Below, in pieces: positions 1-8,603 of a stretch of 64,000 nt of DNA. Within the stretch, counting starts at the first letter, position 1, and every line of letters begins with the position of its first letter. The stretch is taken from contig JAPLSA010000031.1 of NCBI GenBank assembly GCA_026398815.1, positions 1 through 64,000 of the forward strand, written 5' to 3'. Made by a program: the position numbers and the translations under genes. This stretch comes from Gammaproteobacteria bacterium. GTDB taxonomy: Bacteria > Pseudomonadota > Gammaproteobacteria > Nevskiales > Nevskiaceae. Below the pieces are notes generated by a model. It made no database searches and was not told where the DNA came from. It saw only the letters and a list, made by a program, of their open reading frames with translations.

Positions 1-7
1 GAGGCGA

Positions 8-35
8 ATTATAGGGCCTTTTTCTGCCCTGTCAA
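8..35 (-). promoter_or_regulatory. downstream promoter of a leftward tandem pair (rRNA-like P2)
   Basis: The minus strand reads consensus TTGACA, a 16-bp spacer and consensus TATAAT, then TCGCCTC. Transcription should start at about position 1 and leave the window. The sequence upstream of its -35 is AT-rich on this strand (AGTTTTCGAAAAGTG), as in UP elements. It is a near-duplicate of the promoter at 113-140. Confidence 0.8.
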
Positions 36-112
36 CACTTTTCGAAAACTTCCGAAAACCGCTGACTCCCGCTTCCCGCTCCCAAAGCCGGTAGCCGACT
101 CAAGGGACGCGG

Positions 113-140
113 AGTATAGAGCCCTTTCTTTCTTCGTCAA
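113..140 (-). promoter_or_regulatory. upstream promoter of a leftward tandem pair (rRNA-like P1)
   Basis: On the minus strand this reads TTGACG, a 16-bp spacer, then TATACT, followed by a GC-rich discriminator (CCGCGTCCC). A second promoter of the same design lies 105 bp downstream. Tandem strong promoters about 100 bp apart with GC-rich discriminators are typical of rRNA operons under stringent control. The transcribed gene is off the left edge, so the rRNA assignment is inference; a tRNA operon would also fit. Confidence 0.7.
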
Positions 141-145
141 CACTG

Positions 146-167
146 CAGCCGAAATATTTTTCGGCTG
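146..167. promoter_or_regulatory. perfect hairpin abutting the upstream promoter
   Basis: A perfect 9-bp inverted repeat (CAGCCGAAA / TTTCGGCTG) with a 4-nt AT loop lies 5 bp upstream of the -35 box of the leftward promoter, in the position of an UP element or activator site. No T-tract follows in either direction, so an intrinsic terminator is less likely. Function unknown. Confidence 0.4.
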
Positions 168-291
168 GGCGCTCGTGGGGCGTTTCAGCGATGCCTGGAA
201 CTCGCTTTCCTTCCTTATTCCGGCGCACCGAACCCGCCTGCCGCAGGCTCCCTCACATTCATTGCTGTAGGCACAACCCAACCGCACTGCC

Positions 292-474
292 GTGTCCGAA
301 CCTGCCGACGAGCACCTGTCTGAAGATGAGAACGATCTGCCGCCCCAACGACGCTGGGTCAGAAGCGACGAGATCTCTGTGCTGGTGAAGCACATGCAGC
401 GTGTGATTCCCGACGGCGAATGGGCGGCCGCCATTGGCGGGGCACCGGAGCAGCCTCGTCCGTCCGACGATTGA
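292..474 (+). CDS. small hypothetical protein
   Basis: A 60-codon frame starting at GTG encodes an acidic N-terminus and a helical-looking middle (RSDEISVLVKHMQ). It lies upstream of ttcA on the same strand. I recognise no family and see no clear Shine-Dalgarno sequence. Codon third positions are only moderately GC-rich. It could be a genuine short gene, or a chance frame in the leader between the leftward promoters and ttcA. Confidence 0.3.
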   Translation: MSEPADEHLSEDENDLPPQRRWVRSDEISVLVKHMQRVIPDGEWAAAIGGAPEQPRPSDD

Positions 475-555
475 CGCTGATCTGGCGGTTGGCGTTTCGA
501 CAAGCTCGCCACCCGTCCCGCATCATTCGCCACTGCACTTTCACGAAGCCCGCGT

Positions 556-1491
556 ATGTCTGCTGTGTCCTTGACCGACTTCCTGGCCGGTCCCGTCAAT
601 CCGGATGCGAATCACGCCGTCCCGCCTGTCGTGTCGGACATCGCGCAGCGCGAGCGGCTGGAACGCAACAAGCTGGTCAAGCGTCTGCGCCGGCAGGTCG
701 GCCAGGCGATCACCGATTTCGGGATGATCCGGGACGGCGATCGGGTCATGGTCTGCCTGTCTGGTGGCAAGGACAGCTACACAATGCTCGACATCCTATT
801 GATGCTGCGGGACGCGGCACCGGTCGATTTCGAGATCCTGGCAGTGAATCTCGACCAGAAGCAGCCGGACTTCCCGGAGCATGTGCTCCCGCAGTACCTG
901 AAAAGCCGAGGCGTTCCGTACCACGTCATCGAGCAGGACACCTATTCGGTCGTCAAGCGGGTGATCCCGGAAGGCAAGACCATGTGCAGCCTGTGTTCGA
1001 GGCTGCGGCGCGGCTCGTTGTATTCGTTCGCCGAGGCCAACGGCTACAACAAGATCGCGCTCGGCCATCATCGCGATGACATCGTGGCGACCTTTTTCCT
1101 GAACCTGTTCTTCAACGCCAAGATGGCGTCGATGCCGCCGAAGCTGAAGAGCGACAACGGCAAGCACATCGTCATCCGGCCGCTCGCCTACGTTCGCGAG
1201 ACCGACATCATCGAGTACGCCCGCCAGCAGGCGTTTCCGATCATCCCCTGCAATCTCTGCGGCTCGCAGGAGCAGCTGCAGCGAAAACAGGTCCGCAAGA
1301 TGATGGAAGAGTGGGATGCGCGCTATCCGGGTCGCATCGAACACGTGTTCTCGGCGATGCAGAACATCGCGCCGTCGCAGATGGCGGATCGGAACCTGTT
1401 CGATTTTGTCGGGCTCGACGGCGACGCCCCGGTTCGGCACTGGCTGAAGCCGGATCGCGACGATCACGAACCGGGTAGCGATGCGGCTTGA
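556..1491 (+). CDS. ttcA: tRNA 2-thiocytidine(32) synthetase TtcA
   Basis: TtcA thiolates cytidine 32 of certain tRNAs, using ATP and an Fe-S cluster, in the cytoplasm. The 311-residue protein has the PP-loop SGGKDS (about residues 69-74) and the two family-defining Cys pairs, CSLC (144/147) and CNLC (232/235). It also has the GHHRDD segment after the first pair. Length matches the family (about 300 residues). The stop codon overlaps the start of the next gene, so the two may be co-translated. Confidence 0.97.
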   Translation: MSAVSLTDFLAGPVNPDANHAVPPVVSDIAQRERLERNKLVKRLRRQVGQAITDFGMIRDGDRVMVCLSGGKDSYTMLDILLMLRDAAPVDFEILAVNLDQKQPDFPEHVLPQYLKSRGVPYHVIEQDTYSVVKRVIPEGKTMCSLCSRLRRGSLYSFAEANGYNKIALGHHRDDIVATFFLNLFFNAKMASMPPKLKSDNGKHIVIRPLAYVRETDIIEYARQQAFPIIPCNLCGSQEQLQRKQVRKMMEEWDARYPGRIEHVFSAMQNIAPSQMADRNLFDFVGLDGDAPVRHWLKPDRDDHEPGSDAA

Positions 1492-2434
1492 TCGCGTGAT
1501 GCTTCGCCGTGCGCTGTCGGCAGTCTTGCTGCTGATATCGAGCGCGCGCCCGGCGATCGCCGATGCGCCGGCGTCGGCCTCGCCGTTTCTCTGGCAGGTG
1601 CGCGGTGCCACTACGACGCACTACCTGCTCGGATCGGTTCACCTGCTCCCGAAGGCGGCGGGGCAGTTGCCGGCCGGCATCCGCCAAGTCTTCGAAGCCG
1701 CCGACACGCTGGTGTTCGAAAGCGACATCGCCGCACTGTCCAGCCGCGACGGCACCGCCACGATGCTCGATGCCGCCCGCGCGCCGGACGGACTGAAAGG
1801 CGAGATCGACGCCGCGACGCTGGCCCGCGTGCGCGCCCGCATGCAGGCGCTGAAGATGCCGGCAGCGTTGTGCGAGGAATACCGGCCATGGTTCTGTGCG
1901 CTGTCGCTGGAACTGTTCGCCTACCAGCGCGCCGGGTTCCGTGGCGAGTTCGGGCTCGACCGGCAGCTGTACGAATCGGCCCGCGAAGCCCGGCGGCGCA
2001 TCGCCTGGTTCGAGGAGCCGCGCGCCCATCTGAGCCTGTTCTCGGCGATGACGCCACCGCTGTCGCGGCAGTTCCTGGACGCGGCATTGTCGGAACGGAA
2101 CCCGAAGACCGATGAGCCGGTCGAGATGTACCGCGCCTGGCGCGACAACGACACGGAGCGGATGACCGCCGTGATTGCCGAGCTGAAGCGCGATTTCCCC
2201 GCCATCCACGAACACCTGCTCGCTCGCCGCAACCGTGCCTGGCTGCCCGAGCTGAAACGGCGACTGGCCGAGCCGCAGCGGCAGCTGTTCATCGTGGGCG
2301 CAGCGCACTGGCTCGGGCCGGACGGCCTGATCGCCGGGCTCGAAGCCGCCGGCTACACGGTGCGGCCATATCTCGCTTTCGATCCCGCGCAGCGGGCCGA
2401 ACGCCGTCCCGGCATCCAGATTGCCCGCCACTAG
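1481..2434 (+). CDS. TraB/GumN family secreted protein
   Basis: This 317-residue protein has an N-terminal signal peptide ([12 protein letters not shown], likely cleaved before DAPAS). It carries the hallmark GSVHLL motif near the mature N-terminus and a C-terminal [15 protein letters not shown] motif, both typical of the TraB/GumN (PF01963) fold. The family is related to Tiki-type putative metalloproteases, but its bacterial role is unsettled. ATG at 1481 overlaps ttcA by 11 nt; ATG at 1499 is an equally good start and gives a tidier signal peptide. Confidence 0.85.
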   Translation: MRLDRVMLRRALSAVLLLISSARPAIADAPASASPFLWQVRGATTTHYLLGSVHLLPKAAGQLPAGIRQVFEAADTLVFESDIAALSSRDGTATMLDAARAPDGLKGEIDAATLARVRARMQALKMPAALCEEYRPWFCALSLELFAYQRAGFRGEFGLDRQLYESAREARRRIAWFEEPRAHLSLFSAMTPPLSRQFLDAALSERNPKTDEPVEMYRAWRDNDTERMTAVIAELKRDFPAIHEHLLARRNRAWLPELKRRLAEPQRQLFIVGAAHWLGPDGLIAGLEAAGYTVRPYLAFDPAQRAERRPGIQIARH

Positions 2435-2455
2435 CAGGCCCTTGTCGATCCACCG

Positions 2456-4216
2456 ATGCCGCGCTTCCTTCTGCTGGTTTCCACTGCCCTGCTGATGTCG
2501 CTGCCGGCCCGCGCCGGTATCGACGTCCGGGTCAAGGGCCTGGGGCCGGACGAGCGCGACAACGCCTACGCCAAGCTGTCGATCCTCGAGTTCGCCAAGC
2601 GGACCGACGCCGACCAGGGCCACTACGACCAGGCCGACGTCGAACGCCTGTTTCGCCAGGGCGAACGCGAGATCCAGGAAGCCCTGCGGCCCTACGGCTG
2701 GTACAACGCCACGGTCACGACGAAGCTCAGCGGCAGCGCGCCGGACTGGGTTGCCGAGTACCGCGTCAACGCCGGCCCGTTGACCGCGATCAGCACCATC
2801 GACATCGAACTCACCGGTGAAGGCGCCGAGGAAGCGGCGCTGGTCCGCTACCGCAGCCGCACCTGGCCGCTGAAGCTCGGCGAGCGCATCAAGCACGAGG
2901 ACTACGAGGCACTGAAGACGCGCATCGTGCAGACCGCCTATAGCCTCGGCCTGCTCGACGCCAAGCTGACCCGCCGCGAGCTGCGCATCGACGTGCCGAA
3001 GAATTCCGCCGAAGTGCTGCTGACGCTCGACACCGGCCGCCGCTACTACTTCGGCGACGTCACCATCGTGCAGGACGGCGACAAGCTGCTGCGCGACGCC
3101 TTCCTGCGTCGTTACCTGACCTTCGAGCCCGGCGAGCCCTACGATCCGGCCAAGGTGCTCAGCACCCAGTTCGCGTTCAGCGATCTCGACTACTTCCAGA
3201 CCGTCGACATCGAAAGCCGGAAGGACGAAGCCACCGATGCCTCGCCGCGCATCCCGATGGTGATCTCGACCACCGAACGCGCGCCGCGCAGCTACCGCTT
3301 CGGGCTCGGCTTCGGCACCGACACCGGTCCACGCGCCTCGGTCGGCGCCGACTTCCGCCGTCTCAACACGCTGGGCCACAAGCTGCGCACCGATCTGCGG
3401 GTCTCGCAGCGCATCTCGACCGTGGTGGCCGAATACCGCATCCCGGTCGGCATCGTGCCCAGCGATTCGGTCAGCATCACCAGCCAGGCGCTGACTCAGG
3501 ACTTCAGCGACGTCAAGGAAACGCTGTACCGGATCGGCACCAGCTACAACCGGCGCGGCAAGCGCTGGCAGCGGCGCATCTATCTGGAATACACGTTCGA
3601 CGAGTACACCATCAAGGACAGCCCGCAGCGGCAATCTAAGCTGCTGGTGCCCGGCATCTCGATCGACCGCACCGAGGGCGACGACCCGATCTTCCCGCGC
3701 GCCGGCTGGTACGCCTTCGCCGACGCCCACGGCGGCAGCAACGCGCTGCTGTCCGACACCAATTTCGTGCAGGGCACCATCAAGCTGCGCGGCCTGCTGG
3801 AACTGCGCCGCGGCCTGCAGCTGCGGGTGCGTGCCGACCAGGGCGCCACCTGGGTCGGCAGCTTCGACAACCTGCCGCCTTCGCAGCGCTTCTTCGCCGG
3901 CGGCGACGGCAGTGTGCGCGGCTACTCGTTCCAGTCGCTGGGCCCGCGCGACGCCAACGGCCGCGTGATCGGCGGACGCTACCTGACCACCGCGAGCACC
4001 GAGCTGGACTGGTTCTTCCTGCGCGAATACGGCATCGCCGCGTTCGTCGACGCCGGCGGCGCGGATGACACGCCGCTGGTCGCGCTGAGCCTGGGCGCCG
4101 GGCTCGGCGTCCGCTACCGGGCCCCGTTCGGCGCCTTCGCGCTCGACCTCGCCCATCCCTTCGATGCCGACCAGTCGCCGGTGCGGCTGCATCTCGGCGT
4201 GCAGGTGGGCCTGTGA
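2456..4216 (+). CDS. tamA: translocation and assembly module outer-membrane subunit TamA
   Basis: TamA is an Omp85-family outer-membrane protein that works with TamB in transporting or assembling envelope components. The 586-residue protein has a signal peptide (ending PARAG), POTRA-like repeats through about residue 270, and a C-terminal Omp85 barrel with the conserved FFAGGDGSVRGYSF segment (about 479-492). It ends in a hydrophobic residue, as barrels do. It overlaps tamB by 4 nt (GTGA), which implies translational coupling. Confidence 0.95.
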   Translation: MPRFLLLVSTALLMSLPARAGIDVRVKGLGPDERDNAYAKLSILEFAKRTDADQGHYDQADVERLFRQGEREIQEALRPYGWYNATVTTKLSGSAPDWVAEYRVNAGPLTAISTIDIELTGEGAEEAALVRYRSRTWPLKLGERIKHEDYEALKTRIVQTAYSLGLLDAKLTRRELRIDVPKNSAEVLLTLDTGRRYYFGDVTIVQDGDKLLRDAFLRRYLTFEPGEPYDPAKVLSTQFAFSDLDYFQTVDIESRKDEATDASPRIPMVISTTERAPRSYRFGLGFGTDTGPRASVGADFRRLNTLGHKLRTDLRVSQRISTVVAEYRIPVGIVPSDSVSITSQALTQDFSDVKETLYRIGTSYNRRGKRWQRRIYLEYTFDEYTIKDSPQRQSKLLVPGISIDRTEGDDPIFPRAGWYAFADAHGGSNALLSDTNFVQGTIKLRGLLELRRGLQLRVRADQGATWVGSFDNLPPSQRFFAGGDGSVRGYSFQSLGPRDANGRVIGGRYLTTASTELDWFFLREYGIAAFVDAGGADDTPLVALSLGAGLGVRYRAPFGAFALDLAHPFDADQSPVRLHLGVQVGL

Positions 4217-7200
4217 GCAGCGCCGCCGCCGCAGGCGCACCGCAGCCACCGCTGCCGCCAGCACGGCCGCGCCGCCGCTGGGGACGCTGGCTCGCCGTGG
4301 CCCTGCTGATCCCGGTGTTGCTGGTGTTGGTCGCCGTCGGCGCCGTGCTTGGCAGCGAACGCGGCCTGCGCTTCGGACTGGACCAGCTGGCCGCGCTCAC
4401 CGATGACGCGATCCACGTCGGCCGGGTCCGCGGCCGCCTGCTCGATGCCGTGGAGCTGCGCGAGGTCCGCTACACCAGCAGCGACGGCCTGCAGGTCAGC
4501 ATCGGCCGGGTTTCGCTGCGCCATCGGCCGCCGGCCCTGCTCGGCCGGCGTCTGCATGTCGAATCGCTGGCGGTCGACGGCCTCGATGTACGGCTGGCGC
4601 CACCGCCGCCGGTTCCCGAGCCGGAAACCCCGACCGACCTGCCGTCGCGACTGCCGTTCGACATCGTCATCGATGCGCTGGCGCTGACCGATTTCACCCT
4701 GCACGGCAGCGACGACCCGGCGACGCCGATCGTGGCACTGGCCCGCAGCACGCTGGTCGGCCGCTGGATCGGCGATGCCATCACCGTCAGCGCGCTCGAC
4801 ACCACCGGCCTGCCGCTGACCGGGGCCCTGCATGCCGAGACGCAGCTGTCGATGCGCGGCGCGCAGATCGATTTCGAGTCGCTCAAGCTCAGCGGCCCCG
4901 GACAGCTGCAGGCCAGCGGCCGGCTCGGGCTGGACCAGGTTGCCAGCGACCTGAAGCTCGCCTGGCAGCAGCTGCACTGGCCGCTGAATCTTGCCGACGG
5001 CACGCCGCCGCTGGCCGGCGATCTGGTCGGCCAGGCCACGTTCACCGGCAGCTTCGATGCCTATCGCTTCGCGCTCGACAGCACCGCCACGCTGCAGGAG
5101 TTCGCCGCCACGCTGTCGATGGCCGGCAGCGGCAGCCTGGAGCAGGTCCACCTCGACGCGCTGTCGCTCGATGCACTGCCGGTGGCGCTGGCCAGCGCCA
5201 CGACGCCGCGCAAGACGCAGCGGCAGCCCGGTTCGGTCAAGGCCAGCGGCACCGTCGCCTGGTCGCCGAAGCTGCTGGCGACGATCGAGGCGGAGTTCCG
5301 CCATGTCGACCCCGCGTGGTTCGTGGCCGATATCGCCGGCGACCTGAACGGCCGGCTCAGCAGTTCGACGACGATGGTCGGCGAGGAGCCGACGATCGCC
5401 TTCGACGCGCGCTTCGAACAATCCTCGCTGCGCGGCCAGCCGTTCGAGCTGCGCGCCAACGGCGTCACCGACACCCGTTCGGCCCGTCTGGAAGCGCTGA
5501 ACCTGAAGGCGGGCCACGGCAGTATCGATGCCCGTGGCACGGTCGGCTGGCAGCCGGCGCTGAACGTCGATGTCGAGGCCACCATCGCCCGGCTCAACCC
5601 GGCGATCGTGGCAGCGGACTGGCCAGGCGATCTGAACGGCAGCATCAAGGCACGCAACGACGACAGCATCGACGGCCGGCCGATCCGCTTCGAGGCGCTG
5701 ATCGACAAGTCGCGGTTGCGCAACTACCGCCTGCGGCTCGATACCGCCGGCGTCGCGCAGATCGACGACAACGGCGCCATCGTGACGCTCGACCGGGCGC
5801 GGCTGGATTCCGGCGGCACCACGCTGGATCTCAAGGGCCAGGTGACGCCGCCGTTCGCGATGACCGGCCGGCTGGACAGCCCGAACCTCGGCACGCTGCT
5901 GCCGGAGCTGGCCGGCCGAGCGACGATGAGCTTCGCGCTCGACGGCACCGTCGAGCAGCCGCACCTGGTGACCGACGGCAACCTGCGCGATTTCGCCTAC
6001 GGCGAGCAGACGCTGGCGCGCCTCGACTGGCAGGGCGACATCGACCCGAAGGTCGACAGCTCGCGGCTCAGCGTCGAGCTGCGCAATGCCCAGCTGGGCC
6101 TGCACATCGACAAGGTGTCGCTGCTGCTGACCGGGCTGGAGGTCTACCACCGGGTGCTGGTCGATGCGGTGACCGAACGCGGCAACGGCAAGCTCGGCCT
6201 CATCGGCGGCTTCGACCGGACCCGTGGCGAGTGGGGTGGCGAGCTGAACCAGCTCGAGCTGAGCCCGGAACGGATGTCAGCGTGGGCGCTCGACAAGCCG
6301 GCCGGCGTCCTGCTGGGCCAGAAGCGCCGGGCGCTGGAACCGGCCTGCCTGAACGGCAGCGACGGCCGCGCCTGCTTCAATCTCGAACAGAACGTGCTGG
6401 CCGACGGCGCCCGCATCGGCTGGAACATCGATCGCCTGCTGCTGGCGGCGCTGCAGCCGTTCCTGGGCCCGGACCTGAAGATCACCGGCAGCATCGATGG
6501 CGACGGCTTCATCAATTTTTCCGGCGGCGACCTGCAGCAGGCCAAGGCAGCGCTGAACCTCCGCGACACCACCATCGAGCTGCCGGACGCGCCGACCTAC
6601 CGGATCGAGACCGGTTCGGTGGTGGCCGACCAGGTCGACGGCCGGCTGGCCGCCAAGGCCGACCTGAAGCTGTCCGGTGCGGCGCTGGCGGCGGACGTCA
6701 CGGCAGCGCCCGGCGTCAACTTCATGGAACGCGCGCTCGGCGGCACCATCCGGCTCGATATCCCGAGCCTCGGCTTCATCGAACCGCTGCTCCCGCAGCT
6801 CGACAAGCTCGGCGGCCGGCTGGCCGGCGACATCGCGCTGTCCGGCACCGTGGGCGACCCGCGCTATACCGGCGACATCCGGCTCAGCGACGGCCAGGCG
6901 CGGCTGGTGGTGGCCGGCATCGACCTGACCGAACTGAACCTGTTGCTGAAGACGCGCGGCAGCGATCCGCTGGCGCTGGAAGGCAGCGTCAAGTCCGGCG
7001 GCGGCCAGCTGAAGATCAGCGGCGAGGTGAATCCGTACAGCTTGCCGCTGACCGCCGACATCAAGGTCAACGGCAGCGGCTTCCAGGCGATGAACACGCC
7101 GCAGGCGCGTGCCTGGATCGACGCCGACTTGCAGCTGCTGCGCAGCGCCGAGGGCGCGCGCCTGAGCGGCGAGCTGGGCGTGCCGCGCGCCGACATCACG

Positions 7201-8214
7201 CCGAAAGGCCTCGGCGGCGGCGGTGTCGATGCCAGCAGCGATCAGGTACTGGTCGGCGTGGCGGTGCCGGAGAAGGAACCGCCGCTGAAGGTGACCGTCG
7301 ACCTGAAGCTGACGCTCGGCGACCGGGTGATGATCGAAGGCTTCGGGCTGAAGACGCGCATCGAAGGCGGCGTCAACGTCAGCCAGCGGCCGGGCTTCGA
7401 TGCGATGGGCCGCGGCGAGCTGCGGCTGGTCGATGGCCGCTACCAGGCCTATGGCCAGGACCTGAGCATCGAGACCGGCCGACTGATCTTCAGCGGCGGC
7501 CCGGTGACCACGCCGGCCGTCGACCTGTACGCAACGCGGCAGCCGCGCGAGGACATCAAGGTCGGCGTGCGGGTGCGCGGCACCCTGGCCAAGCCGGAAC
7601 TGAGCCTGCAGTCGAGCCCGAGCCTGCCGCGCGAACAGCAGCTGTCCTGGCTGGTGCTCGGCCGCTCGCTGGAAAACAGCTCGACGCAGGACCGCAGCAT
7701 GGTGTCCAGCGCCGCCCTCAGCCTCGGCCTTGGCGGCGGCGATTACCTGGCCGGGCTGATCGGCAAGAAGGTCGGGCTCGACGAGCTGTCGGTCGGCAAT
7801 ACGGCCGCCAACAACTCCGAAGTGGCCGCCAATGCCCAGAGCATCAGCGGCGCCCAGGGCGGCGCCGGTGCCGTCGATGCCGGCGCCCAGGCCGCGCAGC
7901 TGACGCTCGGCAAGTACCTGACGCCGAAACTGTTCGTCAGCTACGGCATCAGCCTGTTCCAGGAGGGCTACACGTTCCGCATGCTGTACACGCTCGGCCA
8001 CGGCTTCAAGCTGTCGACCGAGTCCGGCACCGCCAGCGGCGGCGATGTCATCTACACCACCGAGCGCGGCAAGAAGACCACCGACACGCCATCACGGCCG
8101 AGCCGAGATGAAGTGCCCTCGGCCGGCCCCGCACCGGACCCGACGCGCAGCCCGGACGCAACTCCGGCACCAGACCCGGTGGTGGAACCGCAACGCGAGC
8201 CGGCGACGCCGTAA
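4213..8214 (+). CDS. tamB: translocation and assembly module inner-membrane subunit TamB
   Basis: TamB is a very large AsmA/VPS13-like periplasm-spanning protein anchored in the inner membrane that partners TamA. Bridge-like lipid transport is the current view of this family. The 1333-residue protein has one N-terminal membrane helix (about residues 25-45) and long beta-rich repeats. Its C-terminal DUF490 region ends around the segment with LFVSYGISLFQEGYTFRMLY. A Pro/Asp-rich tail of about 45 residues follows, which is not usual for TamB. The GTG start overlaps the tamA stop. Confidence 0.95.
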   Translation: MSSAAAAGAPQPPLPPARPRRRWGRWLAVALLIPVLLVLVAVGAVLGSERGLRFGLDQLAALTDDAIHVGRVRGRLLDAVELREVRYTSSDGLQVSIGRVSLRHRPPALLGRRLHVESLAVDGLDVRLAPPPPVPEPETPTDLPSRLPFDIVIDALALTDFTLHGSDDPATPIVALARSTLVGRWIGDAITVSALDTTGLPLTGALHAETQLSMRGAQIDFESLKLSGPGQLQASGRLGLDQVASDLKLAWQQLHWPLNLADGTPPLAGDLVGQATFTGSFDAYRFALDSTATLQEFAATLSMAGSGSLEQVHLDALSLDALPVALASATTPRKTQRQPGSVKASGTVAWSPKLLATIEAEFRHVDPAWFVADIAGDLNGRLSSSTTMVGEEPTIAFDARFEQSSLRGQPFELRANGVTDTRSARLEALNLKAGHGSIDARGTVGWQPALNVDVEATIARLNPAIVAADWPGDLNGSIKARNDDSIDGRPIRFEALIDKSRLRNYRLRLDTAGVAQIDDNGAIVTLDRARLDSGGTTLDLKGQVTPPFAMTGRLDSPNLGTLLPELAGRATMSFALDGTVEQPHLVTDGNLRDFAYGEQTLARLDWQGDIDPKVDSSRLSVELRNAQLGLHIDKVSLLLTGLEVYHRVLVDAVTERGNGKLGLIGGFDRTRGEWGGELNQLELSPERMSAWALDKPAGVLLGQKRRALEPACLNGSDGRACFNLEQNVLADGARIGWNIDRLLLAALQPFLGPDLKITGSIDGDGFINFSGGDLQQAKAALNLRDTTIELPDAPTYRIETGSVVADQVDGRLAAKADLKLSGAALAADVTAAPGVNFMERALGGTIRLDIPSLGFIEPLLPQLDKLGGRLAGDIALSGTVGDPRYTGDIRLSDGQARLVVAGIDLTELNLLLKTRGSDPLALEGSVKSGGGQLKISGEVNPYSLPLTADIKVNGSGFQAMNTPQARAWIDADLQLLRSAEGARLSGELGVPRADITPKGLGGGGVDASSDQVLVGVAVPEKEPPLKVTVDLKLTLGDRVMIEGFGLKTRIEGGVNVSQRPGFDAMGRGELRLVDGRYQAYGQDLSIETGRLIFSGGPVTTPAVDLYATRQPREDIKVGVRVRGTLAKPELSLQSSPSLPREQQLSWLVLGRSLENSSTQDRSMVSSAALSLGLGGGDYLAGLIGKKVGLDELSVGNTAANNSEVAANAQSISGAQGGAGAVDAGAQAAQLTLGKYLTPKLFVSYGISLFQEGYTFRMLYTLGHGFKLSTESGTASGGDVIYTTERGKKTTDTPSRPSRDEVPSAGPAPDPTRSPDATPAPDPVVEPQREPATP

Positions 8215-8416
8215 GTCTGGGCTCGAAGCGAGTGGGTGTGCTCAGGCTGTCGGCAAACCCTTATCGCCAAGGCTGCGGAGGTCGAATGACGCGAAGTCTG
8301 GCACACCGCTTACACGGGGAACGCCTCGCGCTTGCCAAAAGGCTCAGCAACGCTTCCTGAGCGTGCAGTGCCACACACACAATGGGCTCAGCGCATTCAT
8401 TGTTGCGGCTTCGTTC
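8215..8416. other. gene-free stretch after tamB
   Basis: About 200 bp between the tamB stop and the repeat cluster. I see a weak hairpin (GCTCAG/CTGAGC around 8351-8371) without a T-tract, and no convincing ORF, RNA gene or consensus attC. Composition drops from the very GC-rich tamB towards the low-GC gene that follows, so the left edge of the acquired segment probably lies here. Confidence 0.4.
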
Positions 8417-8554
8417 GCCAGATTATCCTGCAGCCAACAGGCAAGAACATTCCTGATGAGAATCAGTCTATTGACTAAATCCCGCCAGAATATCTCGTAC
8501 ATTTCGCCAGATTATCGTGCGTTTCGTCACGATAACGTGGCAGGTTATCGTGCA
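8417..8554 (+). promoter_or_regulatory. cluster of GCCAGATTATCGTGC-like repeats upstream of the defence gene
   Basis: Four related direct copies occur at 8417-8431 (GCCAGATTATCCTGC), 8484-8500 (degenerate), 8506-8520 (GCCAGATTATCGTGC) and 8540-8554 (GGCAGGTTATCGTGC-like). An inverted copy (CACGATAA, 8528-8535) sits between the last two. Its 9-nt form pairs perfectly with 8544-8552 (CACGATAAC/GTTATCGTG, 7-nt loop). Its 8-nt core pairs perfectly with 8512-8519 (8-nt spacer). The arrangement suggests an operator array or mutually exclusive hairpins controlling the next gene. Confidence 0.55.
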
Positions 8555-8603
8555 TTTTTGCAGCCTAATTGTAGTTATGCCCCATTCCGAGAACCATTCT
8601 GCT

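Noticed and set aside
1241-4264. 1007-residue minus-strand ORF
   Set aside because: Antisense to ttcA, the TraB/GumN gene and tamA; low-complexity Ala/Arg/Gln composition typical of the mirror frame of GC-rich genes.
5316-8111. 931-residue plus ORF inside tamB
   Set aside because: A frame-shifted shadow of tamB rich in Arg/Ala/Gly/Pro, with no recognisable domain.
8215-8590. An attI or attC site at the left border of the defence cassette
   Set aside because: No consensus GTTRRRY with a matching R'' partner is visible; GTTATGC at 8574-8580 is one mismatch away but lacks the palindromic partner.
8517-8603. N-terminal extension of the PARIS-like ORF
   Set aside because: Lies on the repeat/hairpin cluster and adds a hydrophobic stretch before the ATPase fold; ATG 8604 or 8577 is more likely.
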